Shown: positions 7,065 through 14,331 of the stretch, piece by piece
Layout of the letters: each line of letters opens with the position of its first letter
Numbering within the stretch: position 1 is the first letter of the stretch
Virus record (IMG/VR): IMGVR_UViG_3300043015_001144
Location: 1-21,043 of that record
Source: a virus
DNA length: 21,043 nucleotides
Direction: 5' to 3' (one strand)
The notes under the pieces: generated by a model
What the model saw: only the letters and a program-made list of their open reading frames with translations
Databases searched by the model: none
What the model was told of the DNA's origin: nothing
Program-made: the position numbers and the translations under genes

Positions 7065-7713
7065 AACGGCTTTTCGCGGGGCTTTTTCTCCGGCAAGCTA
7101 TAACGAAGATAATAACAGTTTTGACGTGACCTTTACCACTTCTGCACCTTATGCCAGATATGACTTTATGCGTGATGAGTGGTACGATGAGGTTTTAAGT
7201 TTTGAAGACGATCACGTCAAGCTAAACCGATTAAACGCAGGTGCGCCTGTATTGAATAATCACGACCGATACGGAGGTTTATCTTCTCAAATCGGTGTAG
7301 TTGAACGTGCATGGATAGAAAACGGCCAAGGTGGAGCTACAATTCGCCTGTCAAACCGGGAAGACGTGAGAGGTATAGTTCAGGACGTGAAAGACGGGAT
7401 AATCAAAAATATATCCATTGGGTACGAAGTCAGGTCAGTACAAAGAGAGGAGCGGGGAAAAGGCGAGCGACCCATATACAGAGCTATCGACTGGGAGCCT
7501 TTCGAGATTAGCCTGGTTCCTATTCCAGCTGACCCGGCTGCACAAGTTAGGACAGTTGAAAATCAAATGCAGGAAATTGAGATAATTGATAAGGAAGAAA
7601 TTAGGGAGCTAGAGAATGAAAATACTGATTCGACAGCTACCATTGAAGAGATAAACAAAAGCTATGCGGACGTAGACGCGGCCTGTGTAGGTATATTTTT
7701 AACTAAATTCTAA
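7030..7713 (+). CDS. Prohead (capsid maturation) protease, Peptidase S78/U35 family
   Basis: This 227-residue protease would cleave the scaffolding domain from the capsid protein and itself during head maturation. The expected residues are H78 in NNHDRYG, S129 in KNISIGYEV, and an acidic third member in the 'WEPFEISLVPIPADP' motif, most likely E159. The core domain covers about residues 10-175. The remaining tail is acidic and helical, then ends abruptly with a short, partly hydrophobic CVGIFLTKF. The start at 7030 overlaps the portal gene; a second ATG at 7042 is equally possible. The gene lies directly before its presumed substrate, the major capsid protein. Confidence 0.9.
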   Translation: MNNQMETLKTIKTAFRGAFSPASYNEDNNSFDVTFTTSAPYARYDFMRDEWYDEVLSFEDDHVKLNRLNAGAPVLNNHDRYGGLSSQIGVVERAWIENGQGGATIRLSNREDVRGIVQDVKDGIIKNISIGYEVRSVQREERGKGERPIYRAIDWEPFEISLVPIPADPAAQVRTVENQMQEIEIIDKEEIRELENENTDSTATIEEINKSYADVDAACVGIFLTKF

Positions 7714-7717
7714 AAAA

Positions 7718-8917
7718 ATGAATTTGAAAAGTCTGTACGACAAAAAGGCTGCGATCTATGCCGATATGCAAGATTTGAGCAGCCGTCTGAAAAGTGAAGA
7801 GCGCGGCATGAATGCTGACGAACAAGAACGCTTTGAAAGAGCTAACAACGATTTTGAATCAATCGAAAAGCAGATTCAGAACTTGGAACGCTTGGAAGCT
7901 ATCACGAACACAGTTGAAGAGCGCAAAGAGGCTCAGGTAGACAATCGTTCACAAGATGAACAGTACCGGGATGCTTTTATTGCTTATGTTCAGAATCGCG
8001 ACTTAGACCAGGGTCAGCGTTCTATCCTCCAGCGTGGAACTGAAACAATCACTACTACCACCTCCGGCACTACTTACGGTGGCTACACTGTACCGACTGA
8101 GCTGTTTAACCAGCTTGATGTAGCCCTGAAGGCTTTTGGTGGCATGATGGATGTTTCTCGCATTATTGATACTGCTGGCGGTGGTGTGTTCAATATGCCT
8201 ACTTTGGATGATACATCTGCAAAAGCTGTTATTGTAAGCGAAGCAGCTTCTTCTACTGTTCAGGACATGACATTTAGCCGGATTACACTTGGTTCTTTCA
8301 CTTACCGTGACTTGGTTAAACTGTCTGAGGAGTTCATTCAGGATGAAGCCGTAAACGTGTTGGGCGAACTGGCTAATCTGATGGCTATTCGCTTTGGACG
8401 CGCATTAAATGAGCATTTCACAACTGGCGACGGTTCTGGTAAACCCACTGGATTTGTAACAAGTGCGACAACTGTGACAGGTGCTTCTGCTTCTGCTATT
8501 ACTGCTGATGACATCTTTGACCTGCTGCATGGTGTTGACCCTGCTTATCGTTCTATGCCAGGTGCTGCCTTTATGATGAACGATGCCACATTGAAGGCTA
8601 TCAAAAAGCTGACTATCGGCACTGCTGATGATCGTCCGCTTTGGGTTCCTTCTTTGCGTGATGGCGAGCCTTCTACCATCTTGGGCAAACCTTACGTAAT
8701 TAATCAGGACATGGCCGATATTGGCGCAAGTGCTAAGCCTATGGCATTTGGTGACTGGTCCAAGTATGTAATCCGTCGTGTACGCGGTACAAACATCCGC
8801 AGACTGAACGAACGCTACGCAGACGACCTTTCTGTTGGGTTCCTTGCGTTTGCTCGCTACGATGGTAAATTGCTGAACACAAGCGCAATTAAGACGCTTG
8901 CACAACCTGCTTCCTAA
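7718..8917 (+). CDS. Major capsid protein, HK97 fold, with N-terminal delta (scaffold) domain
   Basis: This is a 399-residue HK97-type capsid protein. Residues 1 to about 105 form a charged, heptad-rich helical segment (DMQDLSSRLKSEERG, then FESIEKQIQNLERLEAI) that matches the delta domain that acts as an internal scaffold and is removed by the prohead protease. The shell domain begins near 'SGTTYGGYTVPTELFNQ' (116-132). It contains the usual 'MPTLDDT', 'LVKLSEEFIQDEA', 'GDGSGKPTGF' and 'GKPYVINQDM' motifs. The cleavage point is probably between residues 100 and 116. Codon use looks more biased to C/T-ending forms than in the neighbouring genes, as expected for a highly expressed protein. Whether it forms HK97-style crosslinks cannot be told from sequence alone. 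Confidence 0.95.
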   Translation: MNLKSLYDKKAAIYADMQDLSSRLKSEERGMNADEQERFERANNDFESIEKQIQNLERLEAITNTVEERKEAQVDNRSQDEQYRDAFIAYVQNRDLDQGQRSILQRGTETITTTTSGTTYGGYTVPTELFNQLDVALKAFGGMMDVSRIIDTAGGGVFNMPTLDDTSAKAVIVSEAASSTVQDMTFSRITLGSFTYRDLVKLSEEFIQDEAVNVLGELANLMAIRFGRALNEHFTTGDGSGKPTGFVTSATTVTGASASAITADDIFDLLHGVDPAYRSMPGAAFMMNDATLKAIKKLTIGTADDRPLWVPSLRDGEPSTILGKPYVINQDMADIGASAKPMAFGDWSKYVIRRVRGTNIRRLNERYADDLSVGFLAFARYDGKLLNTSAIKTLAQPAS

Positions 8918-9078
8918 TGAAAGTAGTTTTTAATACCACGTGTGTTACGACCTTTGGCAAATATGTCAAGGGTCGTACATACGATTTAGACGACAAAGAA
9001 GCTAAGCAATTCATTAAAGAAGGTTTAGCTGATGCTGTAAAGGTTCCTGTAAAGAAAACAACACGCAAGACTAAATAA
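8917..9078 (+). CDS. Small head-region protein, 53 aa
   Basis: This is a short gene that fills the space between the capsid and connector genes. It begins on the last base of the capsid stop (TAATG) and ends on the first base of the next start (TAATG again), so all three are likely coupled. The protein begins MKVVFNTT and has the pattern Y-x-K-G-R-T-Y-D-L-D-D-K-E-A-K-Q-F-I-K-E-G-L-A-D-A-V, ending in a lysine-rich tail. Small proteins with this 'KG..Y.L...EA..LI..GLA..V' pattern are common beside phage capsid and connector genes. They look like a small beta domain followed by a helix. Their function is not known to me. Confidence 0.8.
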   Translation: MKVVFNTTCVTTFGKYVKGRTYDLDDKEAKQFIKEGLADAVKVPVKKTTRKTK

Positions 9079-9644
9079 TGAGTTATAAGGTCACATCGCA
9101 GCCAGCAGTCGAACCAGTTACATTAGCTGAGGCTAAAAACTGGTTAAAGGTCATTGGTACTACTGATGATAGCCTGATTACTATGCTGATAGAATCGACC
9201 CGGCAGACGCTGGAAGATAGACTAGACCTTAAATTCATTACGCAGACGGTAGTACAAAAGATTGACAAATGGCCAGCTCACAGCGTTGAGTTTAACCTAG
9301 AAACATACCCGGTGCAATCTGTCACAAGTATTGAGTACAAAACGGGTACAGGTACGGCTACATTTTCAACTGACCAATATACAGCTGATACGACAAGACA
9401 GCCGGCTAGGATTTACCTAAATGAAGGTGCGACCTGGCCAACATTGAAAGCAGAACAGGAAGCGGTTTCGATTACGTTTGTAGCTGGATATGGAGATACT
9501 GCTGATGATGTACCGGTAAAGCTAAAACAGCTATTGCTACACTTGTTAGCTTATGCTTATGAGAATCGGATGAACCCGATAAATGAGCGCGTGACGTATA
9601 TTGATAAGTTAGTTCACCTGCATAGAAATTTCACTTTTGAATAA
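9078..9644 (+). CDS. Head-tail connector (gp6-like / phiE125 gp8 family)
   Basis: This is a 188-residue adaptor that would form the ring beneath the portal. The N-terminus has the classic 'EPVTLAEAKNWLKV' followed by 'DDSLITMLIESTRQTLEDRLDLKF' (roughly 11-53), the helical hallmark of the family. A beta-rich middle with 'WPAHSVEFNLETYPVQSV' and a late 'ITFVAGYGDTADDVPVKLKQLLLHLLAYAYENR' segment complete it. The order capsid, connector, closure, gp10, tail terminator is the standard neck arrangement. It overlaps the next gene by eight bases if that gene starts at its TTG. Confidence 0.9.
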   Translation: MSYKVTSQPAVEPVTLAEAKNWLKVIGTTDDSLITMLIESTRQTLEDRLDLKFITQTVVQKIDKWPAHSVEFNLETYPVQSVTSIEYKTGTGTATFSTDQYTADTTRQPARIYLNEGATWPTLKAEQEAVSITFVAGYGDTADDVPVKLKQLLLHLLAYAYENRMNPINERVTYIDKLVHLHRNFTFE

Positions 9645-10137
9645 AGGGAACGTCATAGGGCAGATGCGGCACGAGCTGCAATTCCTCTCTCCGTTATCCG
9701 GTAGAGATGAGAACGGCTCTGAGATTGAAACCTGGGTAGCTTCTCAGAAGGTTTGGTGTAATATTGAATATAAGCAAGCCGGAAGCGATGAAATGAGTGT
9801 AGGCGCAAGGATTCAGTCTTTTACGGCTGCTATTATTACGCTCCGTTATTTAGATGGCATTGATGCCAAAATGAGGATGTATGCGGACGGATACGAATTT
9901 GATATATTGACTGTTCTTCCTGATTTGCGCAAAAGCTATTTGACATTAGAAGTAGAAATTGACCGGCCAACCACTTTACAGGCATGGAGTACAGAGGATG
10001 GCCAATACTGGACGGATCCAGATGGCAATTACTGGATATTCGAAGACCCGTCTGCTACGCTTGCAAATGCGACTGGTATAAGTTGGTCAGATGGTACAGG
10101 TCGAATTTGGACACCTAAAACGACTTTGAATGATTGA
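9637..10137 (+). CDS. Head-closure / head-tail adaptor protein with Trp-rich C-terminal extension
   Basis: The first 111 residues match the phage head-tail adaptor (SPP1 gp16-like) family, with 'IGQMRHELQFLSPLS', 'ETWVASQKVWCNIEYKQAG' and a closing 'LRKSYLTLEVEI'. This protein would close the neck after packaging. The family is usually about 110 residues, but this one has 166. The extra part (112-166) contains five tryptophans at 117, 125, 133, 150 and 158, mostly 8 residues apart, in units like DGQYW, DGNYW and DGTGRIW. The TTG at 9637 gives the usual N-terminus and an eight-base overlap with the connector gene. ATG at 9664 would remove nine residues and is the alternative. Confidence 0.84.
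   Translation: MNKGNVIGQMRHELQFLSPLSGRDENGSEIETWVASQKVWCNIEYKQAGSDEMSVGARIQSFTAAIITLRYLDGIDAKMRMYADGYEFDILTVLPDLRKSYLTLEVEIDRPTTLQAWSTEDGQYWTDPDGNYWIFEDPSATLANATGISWSDGTGRIWTPKTTLND
9982..10137 (+). repeat. Trp-rich short repeats at the C-terminus of the head-closure protein
   Basis: The last part of the adaptor gene encodes W117, W125, W133, W150 and W158, with spacings of 8, 8, 17 and 8. Each unit has an Asp-Gly turn shortly before an aromatic pair. The pattern suggests short beta-hairpin repeats that could be exposed on the neck. Confidence 0.6.
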
Positions 10138-10612
10138 CGTAGATGAGCAGCAGTTGTTATCTATACAAAAAAACTTTCAGGAATTAGGTAAGAGTATTAA
10201 CGATAGATATATTCGGAGAAGGGCATTTCTGAAAGCTGCACAAATTGTAAAGAAGGGTGTTCAGTCTAAGATTAAGGACAGTAAAAGGCCGCATTACCGG
10301 CAGGATGTTGGTCGAAAAATCACCTATTATCCTGGCAACTTACGAAAATCAATTAAAAGGCTTCAATTTAGAAGGTCGCCTGATGTTTTTGTAGGTCCAT
10401 TATTAAGGAATAGAAAAGCTGGTGCAAGCGTAGGTAAAAGCGCAGGTACAGCAGAGGGTTATTATGCTGCAATGAGTAGAGGTGTTAATAGTGATGCTGA
10501 TAAGTTTGATAGAGAAGTATTAACGCCTGGTGTTGCTAGTTCATCTGCTTCAGCTATTGAAGCTGCTAAAAAGGAAGTTGATAGGCTAATGAAAAAATTT
10601 AATTTTAAATAG
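10130..10612 (+). CDS. Neck protein, HK97 gp10-like
   Basis: This 160-residue protein has the features of the HK97 gp10 family of neck or tail-completion proteins. It has an N-terminal helical segment with 'RRRAFLKAAQIVKKGVQSKI' (about 29-48), then 'YYPGNLRKSIK' (the conserved G-x-L-R/K-x-S-I core), a 'DVFVGPLLRNRKAGASVGK' strand-and-loop region and a helical end 'AIEAAKKEVDRLMKKF'. It is very basic. It overlaps the closure gene by eight bases and is followed four bases later by the tail terminator gene. Confidence 0.87.
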   Translation: MIDVDEQQLLSIQKNFQELGKSINDRYIRRRAFLKAAQIVKKGVQSKIKDSKRPHYRQDVGRKITYYPGNLRKSIKRLQFRRSPDVFVGPLLRNRKAGASVGKSAGTAEGYYAAMSRGVNSDADKFDREVLTPGVASSSASAIEAAKKEVDRLMKKFNFK

Positions 10613-10616
10613 CATT

Positions 10617-11009
10617 ATGAATATTGCCCCGGCACTATACGAATTACTAAGAAAAGACAATACCATCAAGGGTATTGTTAAGGGGCGTATTTATCCGGAT
10701 CAGATTCCGCAGAATGTACCCTACCCTGCCCTGGTTCACTACAAGACCAATGTGCAGCAGACGGTAATTAAATCAGCTCCAACACAGAACTACAAAATAA
10801 CCTGGCAGGTAGACATCTATTCCGAAAAGTACGGAGAGAGCGCAACATTAGCCCAGGCTATAAAAAGTTTACTTGACAATTACAGCGGCACGGTAAAAGG
10901 CATCTATTTACAGGGGTGCTATTTCCAGAGCCAGAACGATGATAAATATATTGAACAATTACAAGCATACGCTACCCAGATGCAATTTTTGATAAGGGTG
11001 GTAAACTAA
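10617..11009 (+). CDS. Tail terminator / tail completion protein (DUF3168)
   Basis: This 130-residue protein resembles DUF3168 tail-completion proteins, which form a ring that ends tail-tube growth and joins tail to head. Diagnostic parts are the N-terminal 'PALYELLRKDNTIKGIVKGRIYPDQIPQNVPYPALVHY' region, 'TWQVDIYSEKYGESATLAQAIKSLLDNY' in the middle, and a final 'YATQMQFLIRVV' strand. Its place between the gp10-like gene and the major tail tube gene is the usual one. The start ATG at 10617 lies four bases after the previous stop. Confidence 0.88.
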   Translation: MNIAPALYELLRKDNTIKGIVKGRIYPDQIPQNVPYPALVHYKTNVQQTVIKSAPTQNYKITWQVDIYSEKYGESATLAQAIKSLLDNYSGTVKGIYLQGCYFQSQNDDKYIEQLQAYATQMQFLIRVVN

Positions 11010-11020
11010 ACTAAAATAAT

Positions 11021-11437
11021 ATGGCAACTACTGGAATTGTAGACGGTAGTCTACTCAGAATCAAAATCGGCTCTTCTGTCGTAGCTTATGCGACTGTTTC
11101 AAATTATAGCCGTACTCGTAACGTTGAAGACCGGATTCACAAAGACCTGTCTTTAGGTCAGGTCGAAAAATCGCTTAAAGAAGCATCTGGTACTGTTTCA
11201 ATCGAAGGATTTTACGCTGAAGATGCGACTAGTAACAGTGTAGAAACGCTGGAAGGTGCATTTGCAGACAAAACGCTTTTGAGTGTTGAATTTACAACAG
11301 GTGTAAGCGGTGATTCGTTGCGTTCTTTTTCTGCCTACATTTCAAGTATTGAAATTAACGCAGAAGCTCAGCAGGACGTGACTTTTTCCGCTACTTTGGA
11401 GATTGACGGAGCTGTGACAATCACAACAAACGCATAA
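11021..11437 (+). CDS. Major tail tube protein
   Basis: This 138-residue, beta-rich protein with no cysteine is placed between the tail terminator and the tail-assembly chaperones, the standard position of the major tail tube subunit. It resembles the TP901-1-type tail tube family: 'IVDGSLLRIKIGSSVVAYAT' at the start, 'EASGTVSIEGFYAED', 'FADKTLLSVEFTTG', 'SFSAYISSIEINA' and a final 'ATLEIDGAVTITTN'. It is clearly related to a second protein at 14332-14736 just after the tape measure gene. The start is preceded by an A-rich leader, as in the capsid gene. Confidence 0.88.
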   Translation: MATTGIVDGSLLRIKIGSSVVAYATVSNYSRTRNVEDRIHKDLSLGQVEKSLKEASGTVSIEGFYAEDATSNSVETLEGAFADKTLLSVEFTTGVSGDSLRSFSAYISSIEINAEAQQDVTFSATLEIDGAVTITTNA

Positions 11438-11440
11438 TAA

Positions 11441-11788
11441 ATGAGAGAAGTAAAAAGGATAGCATTTAATGGGGTAGAGTTTCCAATGAGTTTCAACCGA
11501 TATGCTTTAGGTCGCTTCATGCGCGATCAGGGAATAAGTATTTCCCAGATGAACGAGCTGCCGGAGGATTTGGAAACGGTGCAAAAGCTGGCTTATTTTG
11601 GTATTGTAGGTGGATTTGCTGCTGAAAAGGGAAAAGACCCTGATTTGACATATATCCAGTTCTGTCTGGATTATGCCGATGATTCAGACGGTTTAAACCT
11701 GGCTATGGAATTGTTTGCAGAGCAGCAAGCGGAACAAGACGAAGGCGGTACCGAAAAAAAGCCGAAAGCGACAGCAAGCAAGAAGTAA
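11441..11788 (+). CDS. Tail assembly chaperone (gpG-like)
   Basis: This 115-residue helical protein is in the position of lambda gpG, the chaperone that binds the tape measure protein during tail assembly. It begins 'MREVKRIAFNGVEFPMSFNRYAL' and its helical body includes 'LAYFGIVGGFAAEKGKDPDLTYIQFCLDYADD'. Its lysine-rich end is read across a slippery A AAA AAG (11755-11761). Ribosomes that do not slip stop at TAA 11786-11788. Ribosomes that slip back one base would continue to 12114 as a longer G-T product. Placement between tube and tape measure, and the frameshift arrangement, support the call more than sequence identity does. Confidence 0.88.
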   Translation: MREVKRIAFNGVEFPMSFNRYALGRFMRDQGISISQMNELPEDLETVQKLAYFGIVGGFAAEKGKDPDLTYIQFCLDYADDSDGLNLAMELFAEQQAEQDEGGTEKKPKATASKK

Positions 11789-11796
11789 AGCTGTCG
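11755..11796 (+). promoter_or_regulatory. Programmed -1 ribosomal frameshift site (slippery heptamer plus stem-loop)
   Basis: The heptamer A AAA AAG occupies 11755-11761 in the correct reading phase (GAA AAA AAG). It is the same heptamer used in E. coli dnaX. Seven bases later CGACAGC (11769-11775) pairs perfectly with GCTGTCG (11790-11796) around a 14-base loop that holds the zero-frame TAA. After a -1 slip the frame is open from GCC at 11761 to the TAA at 12112-12114. Confidence 0.85.
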
Positions 11797-12114
11797 GACG
11801 TAGATGGTTTAGTTCTGGGTGTTGTTGGCATATCGTACACGGATTATATGCTGATGACATTCAGAACCATCAACGCAATCATAAAGGCTTACAGGCACGA
11901 ACAGCAAGAGAACATAAAGATAAGCTGGGAGCAGTCGCGTTTGATTGCGTTTTATTCAGCGAATCCGGAAACGGTAAAGAAAGCAGGTTATAAGGCAACC
12001 GGGTTGATTAAATTCCCTTGGGAAGTACCCGACAGTAAACCTAAGTCGTTAGCAGATTTGAAGGCGCAATTCGCTGACATTGATGCTAAAATAAAGCAAA
12101 TCGATGGCCAGTAA
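11761..12114 (+). CDS. Tail assembly chaperone T part, expressed as G-T fusion by -1 frameshift
   Basis: This is the -1 frame continuation of the chaperone gene. With 107 residues from the zero frame and 117 from this segment, the fusion would be 224 residues. The segment reads AESDSKQEVKLSDVDGLVLG and continues with 'YTDYMLMTFRTINAIIKAYRHEQQ', 'SWEQSRLIAFYSANPETVKKAGYK', 'LIKFPWEV' and a helical end. The 'R..A......NP' and 'FPW' features fit the second chaperone domain of siphoviruses, where the G-T form is needed in small amounts. The first ATG of this frame is at 11848, so a separate 88-residue product is possible, but it would lose the conserved beginning. The end overlaps the tape measure start by 11 bases. 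Confidence 0.82.
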   Translation, partial: AESDSKQEVKLSDVDGLVLGVVGISYTDYMLMTFRTINAIIKAYRHEQQENIKISWEQSRLIAFYSANPETVKKAGYKATGLIKFPWEVPDSKPKSLADLKAQFADIDAKIKQIDGQ

Positions 12115-14329
12115 ATTAACGGTAAGGTTAGGATTAGACCCATCTGGCTTTAATAAGAGCTTAAAGCAAGCCAGGCGCAGTCTGAACAAGTTTTCAAAAC
12201 AGACTAGGGAGATAGGTTCGAGCCTTACCCGTAGTCTTACTGTGCCTTTGGGCGGTTTAGGTATTGCCGCTATCAAATCCGCTGCCGATTTTGAAAAGTT
12301 GGAAAAGCAGCTAACTTCTGTTACTGGTTCGGTTGATAAATCTAGGGAACAGATAGCAAGGCTTAAAAAGATTGCTGAGGCTCCTGGTTTAGGCTTTGAG
12401 CAAGCTGTAAGTGCATCAGCTAGATTGCAGGCAGTTGGATTGAACGCTGAACAGGCGGAAAAGTCAATTGCCGAATTTGGTAATGCTGTTGCCAGATCTG
12501 GAGGTGGTGCGCAGGAATTTGACGGGGCTATCCTTGCATTAACTCAAATTGCAAGTAAGGGTAAAATATCAGCTGAAGAAATTAACCAGCTCAATGAGCG
12601 CATCTTTGAGATTAGACCAGCTTTGAAAAATGCTTTTGGCACAGCTAATAGCGAAGAATTGCAAAAGCTAGGTATTACATCCGAAGAATTTATTGCAAAG
12701 GTCACTGAAGAGTTTGCAAAACTTGACCGGGTTCAAGGTGGACTTGCAAACGCATTTGAGAACCTTACAATCGGTGTAAAATCGTTTTTGGCTGACATAG
12801 GTGGTGTTATTACTGAGCTGTTCCCAGTTCAGCAGATTGTTAGCCGTATTACTGACGGATTAACACGATTGGCGGAACGGTTTAAAGGTTTGGATGCGCC
12901 TTCGCAAAGGTTAATAATTATCCTGGGTGGCATCGCTGCGGCTATTGGCCCGGTTATTTTAGCTGTTTCATCCATTGCATCTGGTTTAGCTGTTTTAGCA
13001 TCTCCTATCGCTTTAACTGTTGCTGCTATTGCTGGTTTGGCTGCTATTTTTGTTACTGCCTATCAAAAGTCGGAAGTATTTCGGGATACAGTTCAGGTTA
13101 TTGGACTGGTCCTGAAGACGATTGTTGTAAACGCTTTCGAGTTGTTAGGTTCAGCGATTAGGACGGTTGTAAACCTGTTCGGACTTAATAACAAAACTTT
13201 AAAGAATAGCAGCAATAGTTTTAAAGAGTTCGGAGCTAGTTCTGTTGTGACTATTGATGGCGTAATTAATGCAATTAAACTACTGTTTAAGGCTTTCACG
13301 TTTGGCCCTAGATTAGTTAATGCTTTGGGTAGATCTTTGGCTGATGCATTTATAAAAGTGCGTCAATTCATAAAAACAGGTAATACAAGCCTATTAGGTG
13401 ATATAGGTAAGGGTTTTATTGACAATCTTGAAAACACGTTCAAGGGCGAAGGTATAAATAGGTTTTTTGATAAGGTCGAACGAGATGTAAAGTCAGCACA
13501 AAAGCGGATAAACGCAGCAAGGTTTAAGGCATCAATCGAAACACCTGTTGTTACAGGTGGCGGAGGAGATACGGCTGCGGCTCCAACTTCGGCAGGTGGT
13601 GCTGTTGCTGGTGCCGGGGTTTCTTCAGCTGGCGGTGGGTTTGTAGATGTTGCTGCTGCTGAAGCTGACAGATTAGAAGTCTTAAAAGTTGCTTTACAAC
13701 GTGCTTATGACCAGACTATATTAGGTTCATCTGCAATCAAACAGGATATTACCGAAATAGGTGTACAATCGCAAACAACAGGTGATTTAGTAGCTAGTTC
13801 GTTTGAAAGGGTTAGTACAGTATTATCTGAAAGCATTAACAAAACGACTGCACTACAAAAAGCTCAACAGCTTTACAACAAATCACTATCGGTTAATCAG
13901 GTCATTGCAGACAAATTAGGTTCTACTTTCGATGCTGTTTTTAATGCAGTAGCTGAGGGGAAAAACGCATTTAAGGCATTAAGCCAGGGTATTAAGCAAA
14001 TCGTTATCGACTTAATCAAAGCAGCGGCTAAGGCTGCTATTTTTGCCGTAATTACGTCTATTATCGTACCTGGTGGAGCTGGCTTTGCATCCTTATTTAA
14101 ATCTGGATTTAGTGCTTTATCTGGTCTACCAATCGGTAAAGCGGCCAGTGGTGGTATTGTTCCGAATAGTCAAATATTGAACGTAGGTGAACAGGGAGCT
14201 GAGGCGATTATTCCGCTGGATCGGATTAACGAATTTACAAAGGCTCAGGAGTTGCAGGTAAGAATAGAAGGTACTGAATTAGTTGCGCTGTTGAAGAATA
14301 GCGAAGATACTTATAACCGAATGTTTTAA
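12104..14329 (+). CDS. Tape measure protein
   Basis: This is a 741-residue tape measure protein that sets tail length. The N-terminus has the tape-measure domain pattern 'VRLGLDPSGFNKSLKQARR', 'AADFEKLEKQLTSVTGS', 'IAEAPGLGFEQAVSASARLQAVG' and 'ISAEEINQLNERI'. A long hydrophobic stretch at about 268-320 would insert in or cross the host membrane at injection. A glycine/alanine-rich linker occupies about 485-525. A second hydrophobic stretch is near 640-662. The end has the usual 'SGGIVPNSQILNVGEQGAEAIIPL' motif. By the common rule of about 0.15 nm per residue, the tail would be about 110 nm. The gene begins inside the chaperone fusion stop region, as usual. Confidence 0.95.
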   Translation: MASKLTVRLGLDPSGFNKSLKQARRSLNKFSKQTREIGSSLTRSLTVPLGGLGIAAIKSAADFEKLEKQLTSVTGSVDKSREQIARLKKIAEAPGLGFEQAVSASARLQAVGLNAEQAEKSIAEFGNAVARSGGGAQEFDGAILALTQIASKGKISAEEINQLNERIFEIRPALKNAFGTANSEELQKLGITSEEFIAKVTEEFAKLDRVQGGLANAFENLTIGVKSFLADIGGVITELFPVQQIVSRITDGLTRLAERFKGLDAPSQRLIIILGGIAAAIGPVILAVSSIASGLAVLASPIALTVAAIAGLAAIFVTAYQKSEVFRDTVQVIGLVLKTIVVNAFELLGSAIRTVVNLFGLNNKTLKNSSNSFKEFGASSVVTIDGVINAIKLLFKAFTFGPRLVNALGRSLADAFIKVRQFIKTGNTSLLGDIGKGFIDNLENTFKGEGINRFFDKVERDVKSAQKRINAARFKASIETPVVTGGGGDTAAAPTSAGGAVAGAGVSSAGGGFVDVAAAEADRLEVLKVALQRAYDQTILGSSAIKQDITEIGVQSQTTGDLVASSFERVSTVLSESINKTTALQKAQQLYNKSLSVNQVIADKLGSTFDAVFNAVAEGKNAFKALSQGIKQIVIDLIKAAAKAAIFAVITSIIVPGGAGFASLFKSGFSALSGLPIGKAASGGIVPNSQILNVGEQGAEAIIPLDRINEFTKAQELQVRIEGTELVALLKNSEDTYNRMF

Positions 14330-14331
14330 TT

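Noticed and set aside
8405-8905. 166-residue open frame on the minus strand inside the capsid gene
   Set aside because: It is antisense to a clear HK97-type capsid protein, with a cysteine-rich random-looking product and no neighbours on that strand.
11715-11993. Plus-strand 92-residue frame overlapping both chaperone frames
   Set aside because: This third frame gives a basic, low-quality sequence, and the region is already accounted for by the zero and -1 chaperone frames.
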